Positions 1-5,853 of a DNA stretch of 14,591 nt are shown in pieces. The notes beneath the pieces are model-generated. The model was not told where the DNA came from. It ran no database searches and saw only the letters and a list, made by a program, of their open reading frames with translations. The DNA lies in NCBI GenBank assembly GCA_947598455.1, contig CANQFI010000034.1, positions 1 through 14,591 of the forward strand. The letters are read 5' to 3'. A program made the translations under genes and the position numbers. Position 1 is the stretch's first letter. The number at the start of each line of letters is the position of its first letter. This stretch comes from an uncultured Bacilli bacterium. GTDB taxonomy: Bacteria; Bacillota_I; Bacilli_A; RF39; UBA660.

Positions 1-524
1 GCATAGATATTACCTAAACCAGATATAATAGTCTGATCAAGTAACAAAGTTTTCATCGGTAATTTTCTTTTATGAAAATTATCATATAAATACTCTTTTG
101 TTAATTTAGCATCTATTGGTTCAATACCTTGTTTATGAACTCCTTCTACTGTTTCTAAATTTTCTTTCAAAACCAAATTCATTCGTCCAAATTTTCTTGT
201 ATCATGATATCTTAAATCTGTACCATCTTCAAATTCAAAGATTACATGTTCATGTTTATTTATCTCTTCATTATGGTCTTTAATAAAGTATTTACCTTCC
301 ATTCTTAAATGACTACAAAGATAATATGGTCCAATTTCAAATATTAACCATTTACCTCTTCTTAAGATATCACTAAATTCTAAACCAATTAAATTATTTT
401 TAAACTCTGTAATATCTGATTCAATCATTCTTTCATATAAGACATTAACGCTTTTTATTTTTTTTCTTAGTATTTTTTTTCTTAGTGTTTGTCTTACTGT
501 TTCCACTTCCGCTATTTCTGGCAT
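1..524 (-). CDS. mutM: Formamidopyrimidine-DNA glycosylase MutM (Fpg), partial, 3' end outside window
   Basis: Base-excision repair enzyme that removes 8-oxoguanine and formamidopyrimidines and nicks the abasic site. I see 174 codons of a family usually about 275 long; the C-terminal zinc finger lies beyond the left edge. It opens MPEIAEVETVRQTL, matching the family's MPELPEVETVRRGL: Pro2 is the catalytic nucleophile after Met removal and Glu3 the acid. Lys58 sits in RRGKWLIFE, the position of the conserved catalytic Lys; SHLRMEG (about 71-77) supplies the intercalating Met75; LRYHDTRKFG (104-113) carries the Arg110 wedge; ISGLGNIYA ends the visible part. The start at 524 is inside the upstream transporter gene in a different frame, overlapping it by 80 nt, and is supported by an AAGGAG site 11 nt upstream. 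The first in-frame Met after that (426-428) would remove the catalytic residues, so it is not the start. Transcribed with polA and the transporter. Confidence 0.95.
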   Translation of the reverse strand, partial: MPEIAEVETVRQTLRKKILRKKIKSVNVLYERMIESDITEFKNNLIGLEFSDILRRGKWLIFEIGPYYLCSHLRMEGKYFIKDHNEEINKHEHVIFEFEDGTDLRYHDTRKFGRMNLVLKENLETVEGVHKQGIEPIDAKLTKEYLYDNFHKRKLPMKTLLLDQTIISGLGNIY

Positions 525-1350
525 CTAACTTCTTACTCCTTACTTTGGCTTTTCTTACTACAGTCTTCTTAACTAAATTAACTCTTACCATATCACTTAT
601 TTTAAGAAGATAATCTTGAATATTTAATACTAAAGTATTAACATCTATCATACTAACACTATCTTTTAAAATAATATTAAGATGTGCATAATTAAATCCT
701 CCAAATGAAGTCATTTCTAATTTTTCAACACTTTTAATTTCTTTATTCTTTTCTATTTCTGTTACATAATTACTAACATCTAAATTATTTTTATCTTCTA
801 AATATTTAAAACTATTAACTATTATTTTTATTCCTTTGTAAATAACTAATAAAGAAATAATAATCATTCCTAAGATATCACCATATTTAAATATCTTAAT
901 CCATTTACCTAATTTAGTTAAAATTAAAGCTCCTAAAACTACTCCATAGTTTACAAAATCTATACTACTATTTATTTTACCTATTAGTAGCAATCCTTCT
1001 TTCTTTTGATAACTAATATTAGTTGTAAAACATGATGTTATATATCTTACTATTACTACTAATAATACAAATATAATAATTAACCAACTTGTCTTTTTTA
1101 TTTCATTAACTAAACCATAATATATTAAAAATAAACAAGCTAAAATAAGTATAAATCCTATTAAAGAACTAATAATTCCTTTATATTTTTTATTATCACT
1201 CTTTTTATATAAGAATAAACTAACAAGAATTATTCCTATTTCTAAAATCATACTTGCTAACATTGTATAAGAATGACATAAAATACCACCAATTAATTTA
1301 ATAATTAAAATAATTAAATCAACAATTATTATTTTTTTTACATCTTTCAT
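445..1350 (-). CDS. Cation diffusion facilitator-like membrane protein with degenerate metal site
   Basis: 301 residues. Six hydrophobic segments at roughly 6-24, 29-48, 57-79, 88-107, 127-146 and 155-176 are followed by a soluble domain (about 190-262) whose pattern, including VEKLEMTSFGGFNYAHLNIIL, resembles the cytoplasmic dimerisation domain of CDF zinc/manganese/iron exporters. The usual TM2 HxxxD ligand pair falls at about Leu36 and Ile40, and in TM5 NSSID keeps only Asp131 (His replaced by Asn127), so three of four transport-site ligands appear missing. The tail (276-301) is Ser/Asn/Lys-rich and is overprinted by the start of mutM. The start is an ATG 9 nt after the polA stop, with a GGGGGAG site touching that stop, so translation is probably coupled to polA. 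Family assignment is from pattern only; substrate unknown, and canonical metal export is doubtful. Confidence 0.75.
   Translation of the reverse strand: MKDVKKIIIVDLIILIIKLIGGILCHSYTMLASMILEIGIILVSLFLYKKSDNKKYKGIISSLIGFILILACLFLIYYGLVNEIKKTSWLIIIFVLLVVIVRYITSCFTTNISYQKKEGLLLIGKINSSIDFVNYGVVLGALILTKLGKWIKIFKYGDILGMIIISLLVIYKGIKIIVNSFKYLEDKNNLDVSNYVTEIEKNKEIKSVEKLEMTSFGGFNYAHLNIILKDSVSMIDVNTLVLNIQDYLLKISDMVRVNLVKKTVVRKAKVRSKKLDARNSGSGNSKTNTKKKNTKKKNKKR
457..486 (-). repeat. Exact 15-bp tandem repeat, two copies, in dual-coding DNA
   Basis: Copies at 457-471 and 472-486 are identical; the minus-strand unit is ACTAAGAAAAAAAAT. In the transporter frame it encodes TKKKN twice; in the mutM frame it gives LRKKI twice (residues 14-23). 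The 15-bp unit keeps both frames if copy number changes. Confidence 0.9.
536..541 (-). promoter_or_regulatory. Ribosome binding site of mutM inside the upstream gene
   Basis: On the minus strand this reads AAGGAG, with 11 nt before the ATG at 522-524. It lies within the coding sequence of the cation transporter and is what fixes the overlapping mutM start. Confidence 0.75.
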
Positions 1351-1353
1351 ATA

Positions 1354-1360
1354 CTCCCCC
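1354..1360 (-). promoter_or_regulatory. Ribosome binding site overlapping the polA stop
   Basis: GGGGGAG on the minus strand, 3 nt before the transporter ATG; its first base is the last base of the polA TAG. This implies ribosomes finishing polA can reinitiate here. Confidence 0.6.
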
Positions 1361-3924
1361 TACTTAGCTTCATACCAATCTGTTCCATAATCACTGCTCA
1401 CTTTAAATGGTACATCTAGTTTAACACAATTTTCCATATTTCTTTTTACTAATTCTTCTAAAATATCTTTTTCTTCTTCAACCACATCAAATATTAATTC
1501 ATCATGAACTTGTAATAACATTTTCGATTTTAATTTTTTCTCTTGCATTTCTCCAAATATTTTAACCATTGCAATTTTCATAATATCTGCTGAAGTTCCT
1601 TGAATAGGTGTATTAAGAGCTATTCTTTCACCACTTTGTCTAACCATATAATTTTTATTATTAAGTTCATCAATAACTCTTTTTCGATTAAATAATGTCT
1701 TAACATAACCATCCTTATAAGCCTGTGCAACTATATCATCCATATATTTTTTTACCCCTGGATATAGTTCATAATATTTATTAATAAAGGCTTTAGCTTC
1801 TTTCGCACTTATTTCTAAGTTTTCTCCTAAACCAAAACCACTTATTCCATAAACTATACCAAAAATAACTGCTTTAGCTGTCTTTCTTTGATTCTTTGTT
1901 ACTTCTTCTATTGGAATACCATACATATCAGCAGCTACTCTTGTATGAATATCTTCATCATTTATAAATGCCTGTTGTAATTCCTTAGAACCACTAACAT
2001 GTGCCAATACTCTAAGTTCCATTTGGGAATAATCAGCACTTAAAAATAAATCATTTACAGGTAGAAAAGCTTTTCTAATTTTTTTGCCTTCATCATCTCT
2101 AGCTGGAATATTTTGTAAATTAGGTTCTACTGAAGATAATCTTCCCGTTCTAGTTAAATTCTGTTTATATATTGTATGTATTTTTCCATCTTCTTTAATA
2201 AAATTAGCTAATCCTCCTAAATAAGTACTTTTTATTTTAGTTAAAGCACGATAATCTAATAATTTTTTTATAATTGGATGATAATCAACTAATTTATTCA
2301 AAACACTAACATCTGTTTTATATCCACTAGGTATCTTTTTGGCAAAAGGCAACTTTAATTTTTCAAATAAAATTACTCCTAATTGTTTAGGACTTCCAAC
2401 ATTAAATTCTTCTCCAGCATCCTCAATAATAGCTTTTTCTAATTCTTTAATGCGTCCTTCCATTTCTTCATTCATTTTACTTAAAATACCAGCATCTACC
2501 CTAACTCCATCATATTCCATATTGGCTAATACCGTTATTAAAGGCATTTCAATTTCTTCATATAACTCTAACATTTCTTCTTTTTTTAGATTTGCTAAAT
2601 ATTCATCTTTAATATCATATATAAATCTTGCTTTTAAAACAATATCTTTTTTATCAAAACCATTTTTTAAGCTTTGTGAGTAAAAATTAACTTGCGATCC
2701 CTTACTATTCATCAAATAAGCTATATCATCTTTAATATTTATATTAAGTAAATAAGCTGCAATCATTATATCTGAACTAGCTTTAATTTCATGTCCTTCT
2801 TTTTTTAGTAACACAATATTTTTCTTTTGATCAAATGTCGTAATATTTTTATTTTTTAATAATTCAATAGTATCATCCAAAACTACATTATTAATAAAAT
2901 AGTTATTTTTACTATCACAAACAGCTATTCCTATAATATTCCCATTATGATAATTTTCAGCATCACATTCAATATATAAAGATATATCATTTTCTAAATC
3001 TTTTAAATCATCAACACTATTAACATTCTTATATTTTATTTCATTTTCTACTGGTTTTGAGCCTTCAACATTCTTTTTAATTAATGAAAAGAATTCTAAG
3101 TTTTCATATATATTATTTAAACTAACAAAATCAGGTCCTTTATAGACAATTTTATCTAATTTAACGTTTAAAGGTACATCACGATAAATTGTTGCTATTT
3201 CTTTACTTATAAATGCACTTTCTTTATCAGCAATTAATTTTTCCTGCATTTTCCCTTTTATTTCATCAATATGATCATAAATATCTTCTATTGTCTCATA
3301 TGTTTTTAAAAGATTAATTGCTGTTTTATCACCAATTCCCTTTACTCCTGGTATATTATCTGATGAATCACCAGCTAATGCTTTGTAATCGATTATTCTA
3401 ATTGGTTCAAATCCCCAATCTTCTTTAAAAGTTTTTGGATTATATCTTATATAATCTTTTTGCTTTAACAATTTTACATCAACAACATCACTAATCAATT
3501 GTAATAAATCTTTATCTGAAGAAATAATTGTTGCATCATACTCTGGATCTTCTTCACACATTTTAGCAAATGTACCAATTATATCATCAGCTTCATAAGG
3601 TTCTAACTCAAAATAAGGAATTCCCATTGCCTTTAAAATATCTCTAGCTATCGGCATTTGCATTTTTAATTCTTGAGGTGTTTCCGCTCTTCCTTCTTTA
3701 TAAGTTTCATATTTTTGTTTACGAAAATTTTTTCCTATATCAAAAGCAACTGCAATATATTCTGGTTTTTCTTCATGAATAATTTTATTCATCATTTGAC
3801 AAAAACCAAATAAAGCATTTGTTGGAAATCCTTTACTATTTTTCATAACATTACCTGTATAAGCTGTAGCATAATAACTTCTAAACATTAAATTATTACC
3901 ATCTACTAGAATTACTTTTTTCAT
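1360..3924 (-). CDS. polA: DNA polymerase I
   Basis: 854 residues from the ATG at 3924; fills gaps and removes RNA primers during lagging-strand maturation and excision repair. Numbering below adds 3, from the alternative GTG at 3933. The 5' nuclease domain (about 1-290) keeps its acidic cluster: Asp11, Asp65, EADD at 114-117, Asp140/Asp142, and AGDSSDNIPG near 187-196. The middle domain (about 300-470) has IECDAEN where an active proofreading domain would have DxE, so 3'-5' exonuclease is probably inactive, as in Bacillus-type Pol I. The polymerase domain has motif A LSADYSQMELR (Asp634), O-helix RKTAKAVIFGIVYG (Lys687, Phe691, Tyr695) and motif C QVHDELIF (Asp811). GTG at 3931-3933 is rejected as start because it is part of the AGGTGAT ribosome site. 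First gene of the polA-transporter-mutM unit; stops with TAG. Confidence 0.98.
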   Translation of the reverse strand: MKKVILVDGNNLMFRSYYATAYTGNVMKNSKGFPTNALFGFCQMMNKIIHEEKPEYIAVAFDIGKNFRKQKYETYKEGRAETPQELKMQMPIARDILKAMGIPYFELEPYEADDIIGTFAKMCEEDPEYDATIISSDKDLLQLISDVVDVKLLKQKDYIRYNPKTFKEDWGFEPIRIIDYKALAGDSSDNIPGVKGIGDKTAINLLKTYETIEDIYDHIDEIKGKMQEKLIADKESAFISKEIATIYRDVPLNVKLDKIVYKGPDFVSLNNIYENLEFFSLIKKNVEGSKPVENEIKYKNVNSVDDLKDLENDISLYIECDAENYHNGNIIGIAVCDSKNNYFINNVVLDDTIELLKNKNITTFDQKKNIVLLKKEGHEIKASSDIMIAAYLLNINIKDDIAYLMNSKGSQVNFYSQSLKNGFDKKDIVLKARFIYDIKDEYLANLKKEEMLELYEEIEMPLITVLANMEYDGVRVDAGILSKMNEEMEGRIKELEKAIIEDAGEEFNVGSPKQLGVILFEKLKLPFAKKIPSGYKTDVSVLNKLVDYHPIIKKLLDYRALTKIKSTYLGGLANFIKEDGKIHTIYKQNLTRTGRLSSVEPNLQNIPARDDEGKKIRKAFLPVNDLFLSADYSQMELRVLAHVSGSKELQQAFINDEDIHTRVAADMYGIPIEEVTKNQRKTAKAVIFGIVYGISGFGLGENLEISAKEAKAFINKYYELYPGVKKYMDDIVAQAYKDGYVKTLFNRKRVIDELNNKNYMVRQSGERIALNTPIQGTSADIMKIAMVKIFGEMQEKKLKSKMLLQVHDELIFDVVEEEKDILEELVKRNMENCVKLDVPFKVSSDYGTDWYEAK

Positions 3925-3928
3925 TAAT

Positions 3929-3935
3929 ATCACCT
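3929..3935 (-). promoter_or_regulatory. Ribosome binding site of polA that decides its start
   Basis: AGGTGAT on the minus strand, 4 nt before the ATG at 3922-3924. It contains the in-frame GTG, so the longer reading (MIL before MKKVILVDG) is not the likely product. Confidence 0.75.
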
Positions 3936-3942
3936 GTTTATT

Positions 3943-3951
3943 ATTATACCA
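3943..3951 (-). promoter_or_regulatory. Extended -10 promoter for polA
   Basis: TGGTATAAT on the minus strand: a perfect TATAAT (3943-3948) with a TG one base upstream. No convincing TTGACA at 16-18 bp. Transcription would start about 7 bases downstream, giving a very short leader before the ribosome site. Confidence 0.65.
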
Positions 3952-4004
3952 AAAATCTCTCTTATTTCATTGCCTTTTTTCAAAAAAAGCATAAAATTTC
4001 CAAC

Positions 4005-4026
4005 AAAAAAGCATCTTTATTAGATC
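4005..4026 (-). terminator. Weak candidate terminator after the amidotransferase gene
   Basis: On the minus strand, ATCT and AGAT form a 4-bp stem around a 5-base loop (4013-4025), with a run of six T ending at 4005. The stem is short and a mismatch prevents extension. A near-copy of the GCTTTTTT stretch lies at 3982-3990. Read-through into polA is possible. Confidence 0.3.
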
Positions 4027-4031
4027 CTTTC

Positions 4032-4706
4032 TTATTTTTGACAATTTTTAATAAATTCTTTAAATAAATTATTAAATTGTGGAAGAATTTCGGGATGAAA
4101 CTGAACTCCAACAATAAAGTTATCATCTTTAACATATTCAATTCCTTCAATTAAATTATCTTCTGCTTTAATACTTACTATAAACATAGAACCAACTTCC
4201 GTAACAGTATTACGATGAACACTATTAACATTCATTTTTTCTTTTTTAAATATTTCATATAACTTAGAATTCTTATCTACAATAACCTTATGAGCTAAAG
4301 AATCATTATTATTTCTTAATAATTCAATCGGCCAATGATTTACTTTACTATCTATTTTTTTTATTATTCTTTTCTCTTTATCTAAATTAACTGAATACAT
4401 AGCTAAAGTTTGCATTCCTAAACATATTCCTAATATTGGTTTTTTATTTTTTACAAAATAATCTATTACTTCAAAATTAACTGGTCTTACTCTTTCTCCA
4501 CCCGGTAAAATTAAACCATCACACATTTCTAAAGATTCAATAATTATTTTTTCATCATAAAAAGGAATAAGTAAAGGAATTGCTCCATTTTCATATACCT
4601 TTTTAATATAATTATTCCCATATCGATATGTATCTTTAAAAGTATCATCAGTTACCATATAATTACTAGTAGCTAAAATACCTATAACCGCTTTTTTATT
4701 TTTCAT
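4032..4706 (-). CDS. Class I glutamine amidotransferase-like hydrolase, peptidase C26 (PuuD-like) family
   Basis: 224 residues, cytoplasmic, no signal peptide. The fold markers are GLILPGGERVRPVNFE (64-79, equivalent to the family's GGxDVxP loop), the nucleophile elbow GICLGMQTL with Cys95, NSVHRNTV (161-168, matching the NSxHHQ-type substrate loop of gamma-glutamyl hydrolases) and GVQFHPE with His204 and Glu206 completing the triad. Relatives cleave gamma-glutamyl bonds, for example gamma-glutamyl-GABA in polyamine breakdown, but no polyamine gene is nearby, so the substrate is unassigned. At 224 residues it is slightly shorter than the roughly 240-255 usual for the family. Start supported by an AGGAGT site (4716-4721) with about 9 nt spacing. 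Has its own extended -10 promoter and is divergent from the membrane-protein gene; polA downstream has a separate promoter. Confidence 0.88.
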   Translation of the reverse strand: MKNKKAVIGILATSNYMVTDDTFKDTYRYGNNYIKKVYENGAIPLLIPFYDEKIIIESLEMCDGLILPGGERVRPVNFEVIDYFVKNKKPILGICLGMQTLAMYSVNLDKEKRIIKKIDSKVNHWPIELLRNNNDSLAHKVIVDKNSKLYEIFKKEKMNVNSVHRNTVTEVGSMFIVSIKAEDNLIEGIEYVKDDNFIVGVQFHPEILPQFNNLFKEFIKNCQK

Positions 4707-4734
4707 TGTTTTTTAACTCCTATCAAGTATCCTA

Positions 4735-4743
4735 ATTATAACA
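4735..4743 (-). promoter_or_regulatory. Extended -10 promoter for the amidotransferase gene
   Basis: TGTTATAAT on the minus strand (TATAAT at 4735-4740). No recognisable -35 hexamer in the A/T-rich DNA upstream. It sits in the 100-base divergent spacer 4707-4806. Confidence 0.6.
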
Positions 4744-4771
4744 TAAAAATATAGATTATTTTTTTAATATA

Positions 4772-4787
4772 TGTTATTATTTATAAT
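4772..4787 (+). promoter_or_regulatory. Promoter region of the membrane-anchored protein gene
   Basis: Two overlapping -10 candidates: TATAAT at 4782-4787 and TGTTATTAT (extended -10) at 4772-4780. The perfect TATAAT would put the transcription start at the ribosome site, so the upstream extended -10 fits better. No clear -35. Back to back with the minus-strand promoter at 4735-4743. Confidence 0.45.
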
Positions 4788-4806
4788 AGGAAAGAGGTTA
4801 AAAATA

Positions 4807-5601
4807 ATGAAAAAATTTGATGTAAAAAAACTATTAGTATTTATTTTAATTATCGCTGTCTTAATTATCGCTGGTTTCTTTATTTTTAAAATGGTAAATA
4901 AAGAGAATTTATCTAACGAAGACAAACAAAATGTTGAAAATTCTGTAATCACTTATTTCTTAAATTTAACAAATGGTTACTCAACAATATATGGTGGCCT
5001 TGATGTTCTATATTCATATGATAAAACAAGTCTTGGTGACTTAAAAGAACAAGAAATTATTTTCACAGCTGTAAATTATCTTGAAAAAAGTGAAATTAAT
5101 TATTCAATTAGTGCTGATTATATGTCTGGTTTAAAAGAGTCAGGAAAGTACAAAGATTTAAATAATTATCGTATTTATAAAGGAGAAAGTGTAAGACAAG
5201 CTGTTAAAGATTTATTTGGACTTGATAGTATTCCAAGTAACCCAACACCTGTTAACTTCCTATATAATATATCTTACGATTCAAATTATGATTGTTATTT
5301 AATATCTGAAAATAACATTGAAAATAATAATACGAATGAAGCTACCATGGATTTTTCTATTATCAGTACTGAAAAGAAAGAAGATAAATTAGAAACTATC
5401 GTTGCTATTGCTTATGTTTATAATGATAATGGTAATATAATGTATTTAAAAGATGCTGAAGGAACAAGCATCGTTGCTGAAAACTTAGATAAGAAAGAAT
5501 TCCCTAAAGATAAAATTGATGAATTTACTAAATACAAATTTACATTAAAAGAAAATTCTGACAAAAAATATGTTTTTGAAAGTGTTGAAAAAATAAATTA
5601 A
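4807..5601 (+). CDS. Membrane-anchored protein of unknown function
   Basis: 264 residues, not recognised. Residues 1-8 are basic (MKKFDVKK), followed by one strongly hydrophobic segment at about 9-28 (LLVFILIIAVLIIAGFFIFK), then a mostly hydrophilic domain of about 235 residues. There is no lipobox cysteine and no AxA-like cleavage site after the hydrophobic stretch, so it reads as a signal anchor with the bulk outside the membrane. The outer domain mixes helix-like (ENSVITYFLNLTNGY; RQAVKDLFGLDSI) and strand-like (FLYNISYDSNYDCYLIS; TIVAIAYVYNDNGNIMYL) stretches, with one lone Cys. Start chosen at 4807 because AAAGAGG (4791-4797) lies 9 nt upstream; the in-frame ATG at 4771 would place 12 odd residues across the promoter and ribosome site. 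Only plus-strand gene in the window, monocistronic, ended by a strong hairpin. Confidence 0.85.
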   Translation: MKKFDVKKLLVFILIIAVLIIAGFFIFKMVNKENLSNEDKQNVENSVITYFLNLTNGYSTIYGGLDVLYSYDKTSLGDLKEQEIIFTAVNYLEKSEINYSISADYMSGLKESGKYKDLNNYRIYKGESVRQAVKDLFGLDSIPSNPTPVNFLYNISYDSNYDCYLISENNIENNNTNEATMDFSIISTEKKEDKLETIVAIAYVYNDNGNIMYLKDAEGTSIVAENLDKKEFPKDKIDEFTKYKFTLKENSDKKYVFESVEKIN

Positions 5602-5625
5602 GGTTTTATAAAAAACCTTTTTTTA
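5600..5625 (+). terminator. Rho-independent terminator of the membrane-anchored protein gene
   Basis: AAGGTTTT (5600-5607) pairs with AAAACCTT (5612-5619) around the loop ATAA, followed by a T run to 5624. It begins within the stop codon. Because the stem is flanked by A/T on both sides it may also act weakly on the other strand. Confidence 0.9.
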
Positions 5626-5663
5626 TTAGAAAAAAGCTTTATAAAAAATCTCTTACGCTAAAC

Positions 5664-5801
5664 TCATATTGCCGTATTGTATACAACCCTACAATTAGTA
5701 CAAAAACTAGCCCCCCCCGAATTAGATGAATTATTAACTTTATTATTAGTAGCATAGGAAGTTTTATTTAATACATAACTACAATTTGCACATATCGTTA
5801 C
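5664..5801 (-). pseudogene. Start-less zinc-ribbon-like fragment
   Basis: An open stretch of 45 codons between stops, translating as VTICANCSYVLNK (first 13), then an Asn/Ser-rich linker, then ASFCTNCRVVYNTAI. Two CxxC pairs 29 residues apart (CANC and CTNC) look like a zinc ribbon. No ATG, GTG or TTG start exists in frame: a TGA lies immediately upstream (5802-5804). A different frame reaching the same point reads RQVDE and then a stop, so one indel may have broken a longer gene, or an assembly error is present. Eight consecutive C (5711-5718) sit inside it and keep both CxxC pairs in one frame at the present length. Could also be chance; function unknown. Confidence 0.35.
5711..5718. repeat. 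Homopolymer of eight C (G on the minus strand)
   Basis: A run of eight C in otherwise strongly A/T-rich spacer DNA. Such a tract is slippage-prone and lies inside the zinc-ribbon-like fragment. Confidence 0.9.
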
Positions 5802-5820
5802 TCATCTACTTGTCTTTCAT

Positions 5821-5853
5821 AAAAAAAATCAGTTAAAATAAACTTAACTGATT
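5821..5853 (-). terminator. Rho-independent terminator of polC, built into its last codons
   Basis: On the minus strand AATCAGTTAA (5853-5844) pairs perfectly over 10 bp with TTAACTGATT (5836-5827), with a 7-base loop, then eight T (5828-5821). The first arm and the loop are the codons for the last residues NQLSLF, and the second arm contains the TAA stop. Confidence 0.9.

Noticed and set aside
2339..2683. Plus-strand open frame of 114 codons
   Set aside because: Lies entirely opposite the intact polA coding sequence and has low-complexity Ser/Ile/Phe composition with no motif or ribosome site.
3925..3933. GTG start giving polA three extra residues
   Set aside because: The GTG is part of the AGGTGAT ribosome binding site; the ATG at 3922-3924 is correctly spaced from it. 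The same argument applies to the GTG at 11620-11622 for polC.
3971..3991. Inverted repeat TGCCTTTTTT / AAAAAAAGCA as a terminator
   Set aside because: The stem is almost all A-T with a G-T pair, and no T run follows on either strand; probably chance in A/T-rich DNA.
4764..4952. Minus-strand open frame of 62 codons
   Set aside because: Antisense shadow of the signal-anchor region of the plus-strand gene; composition is only the complement of that hydrophobic stretch.
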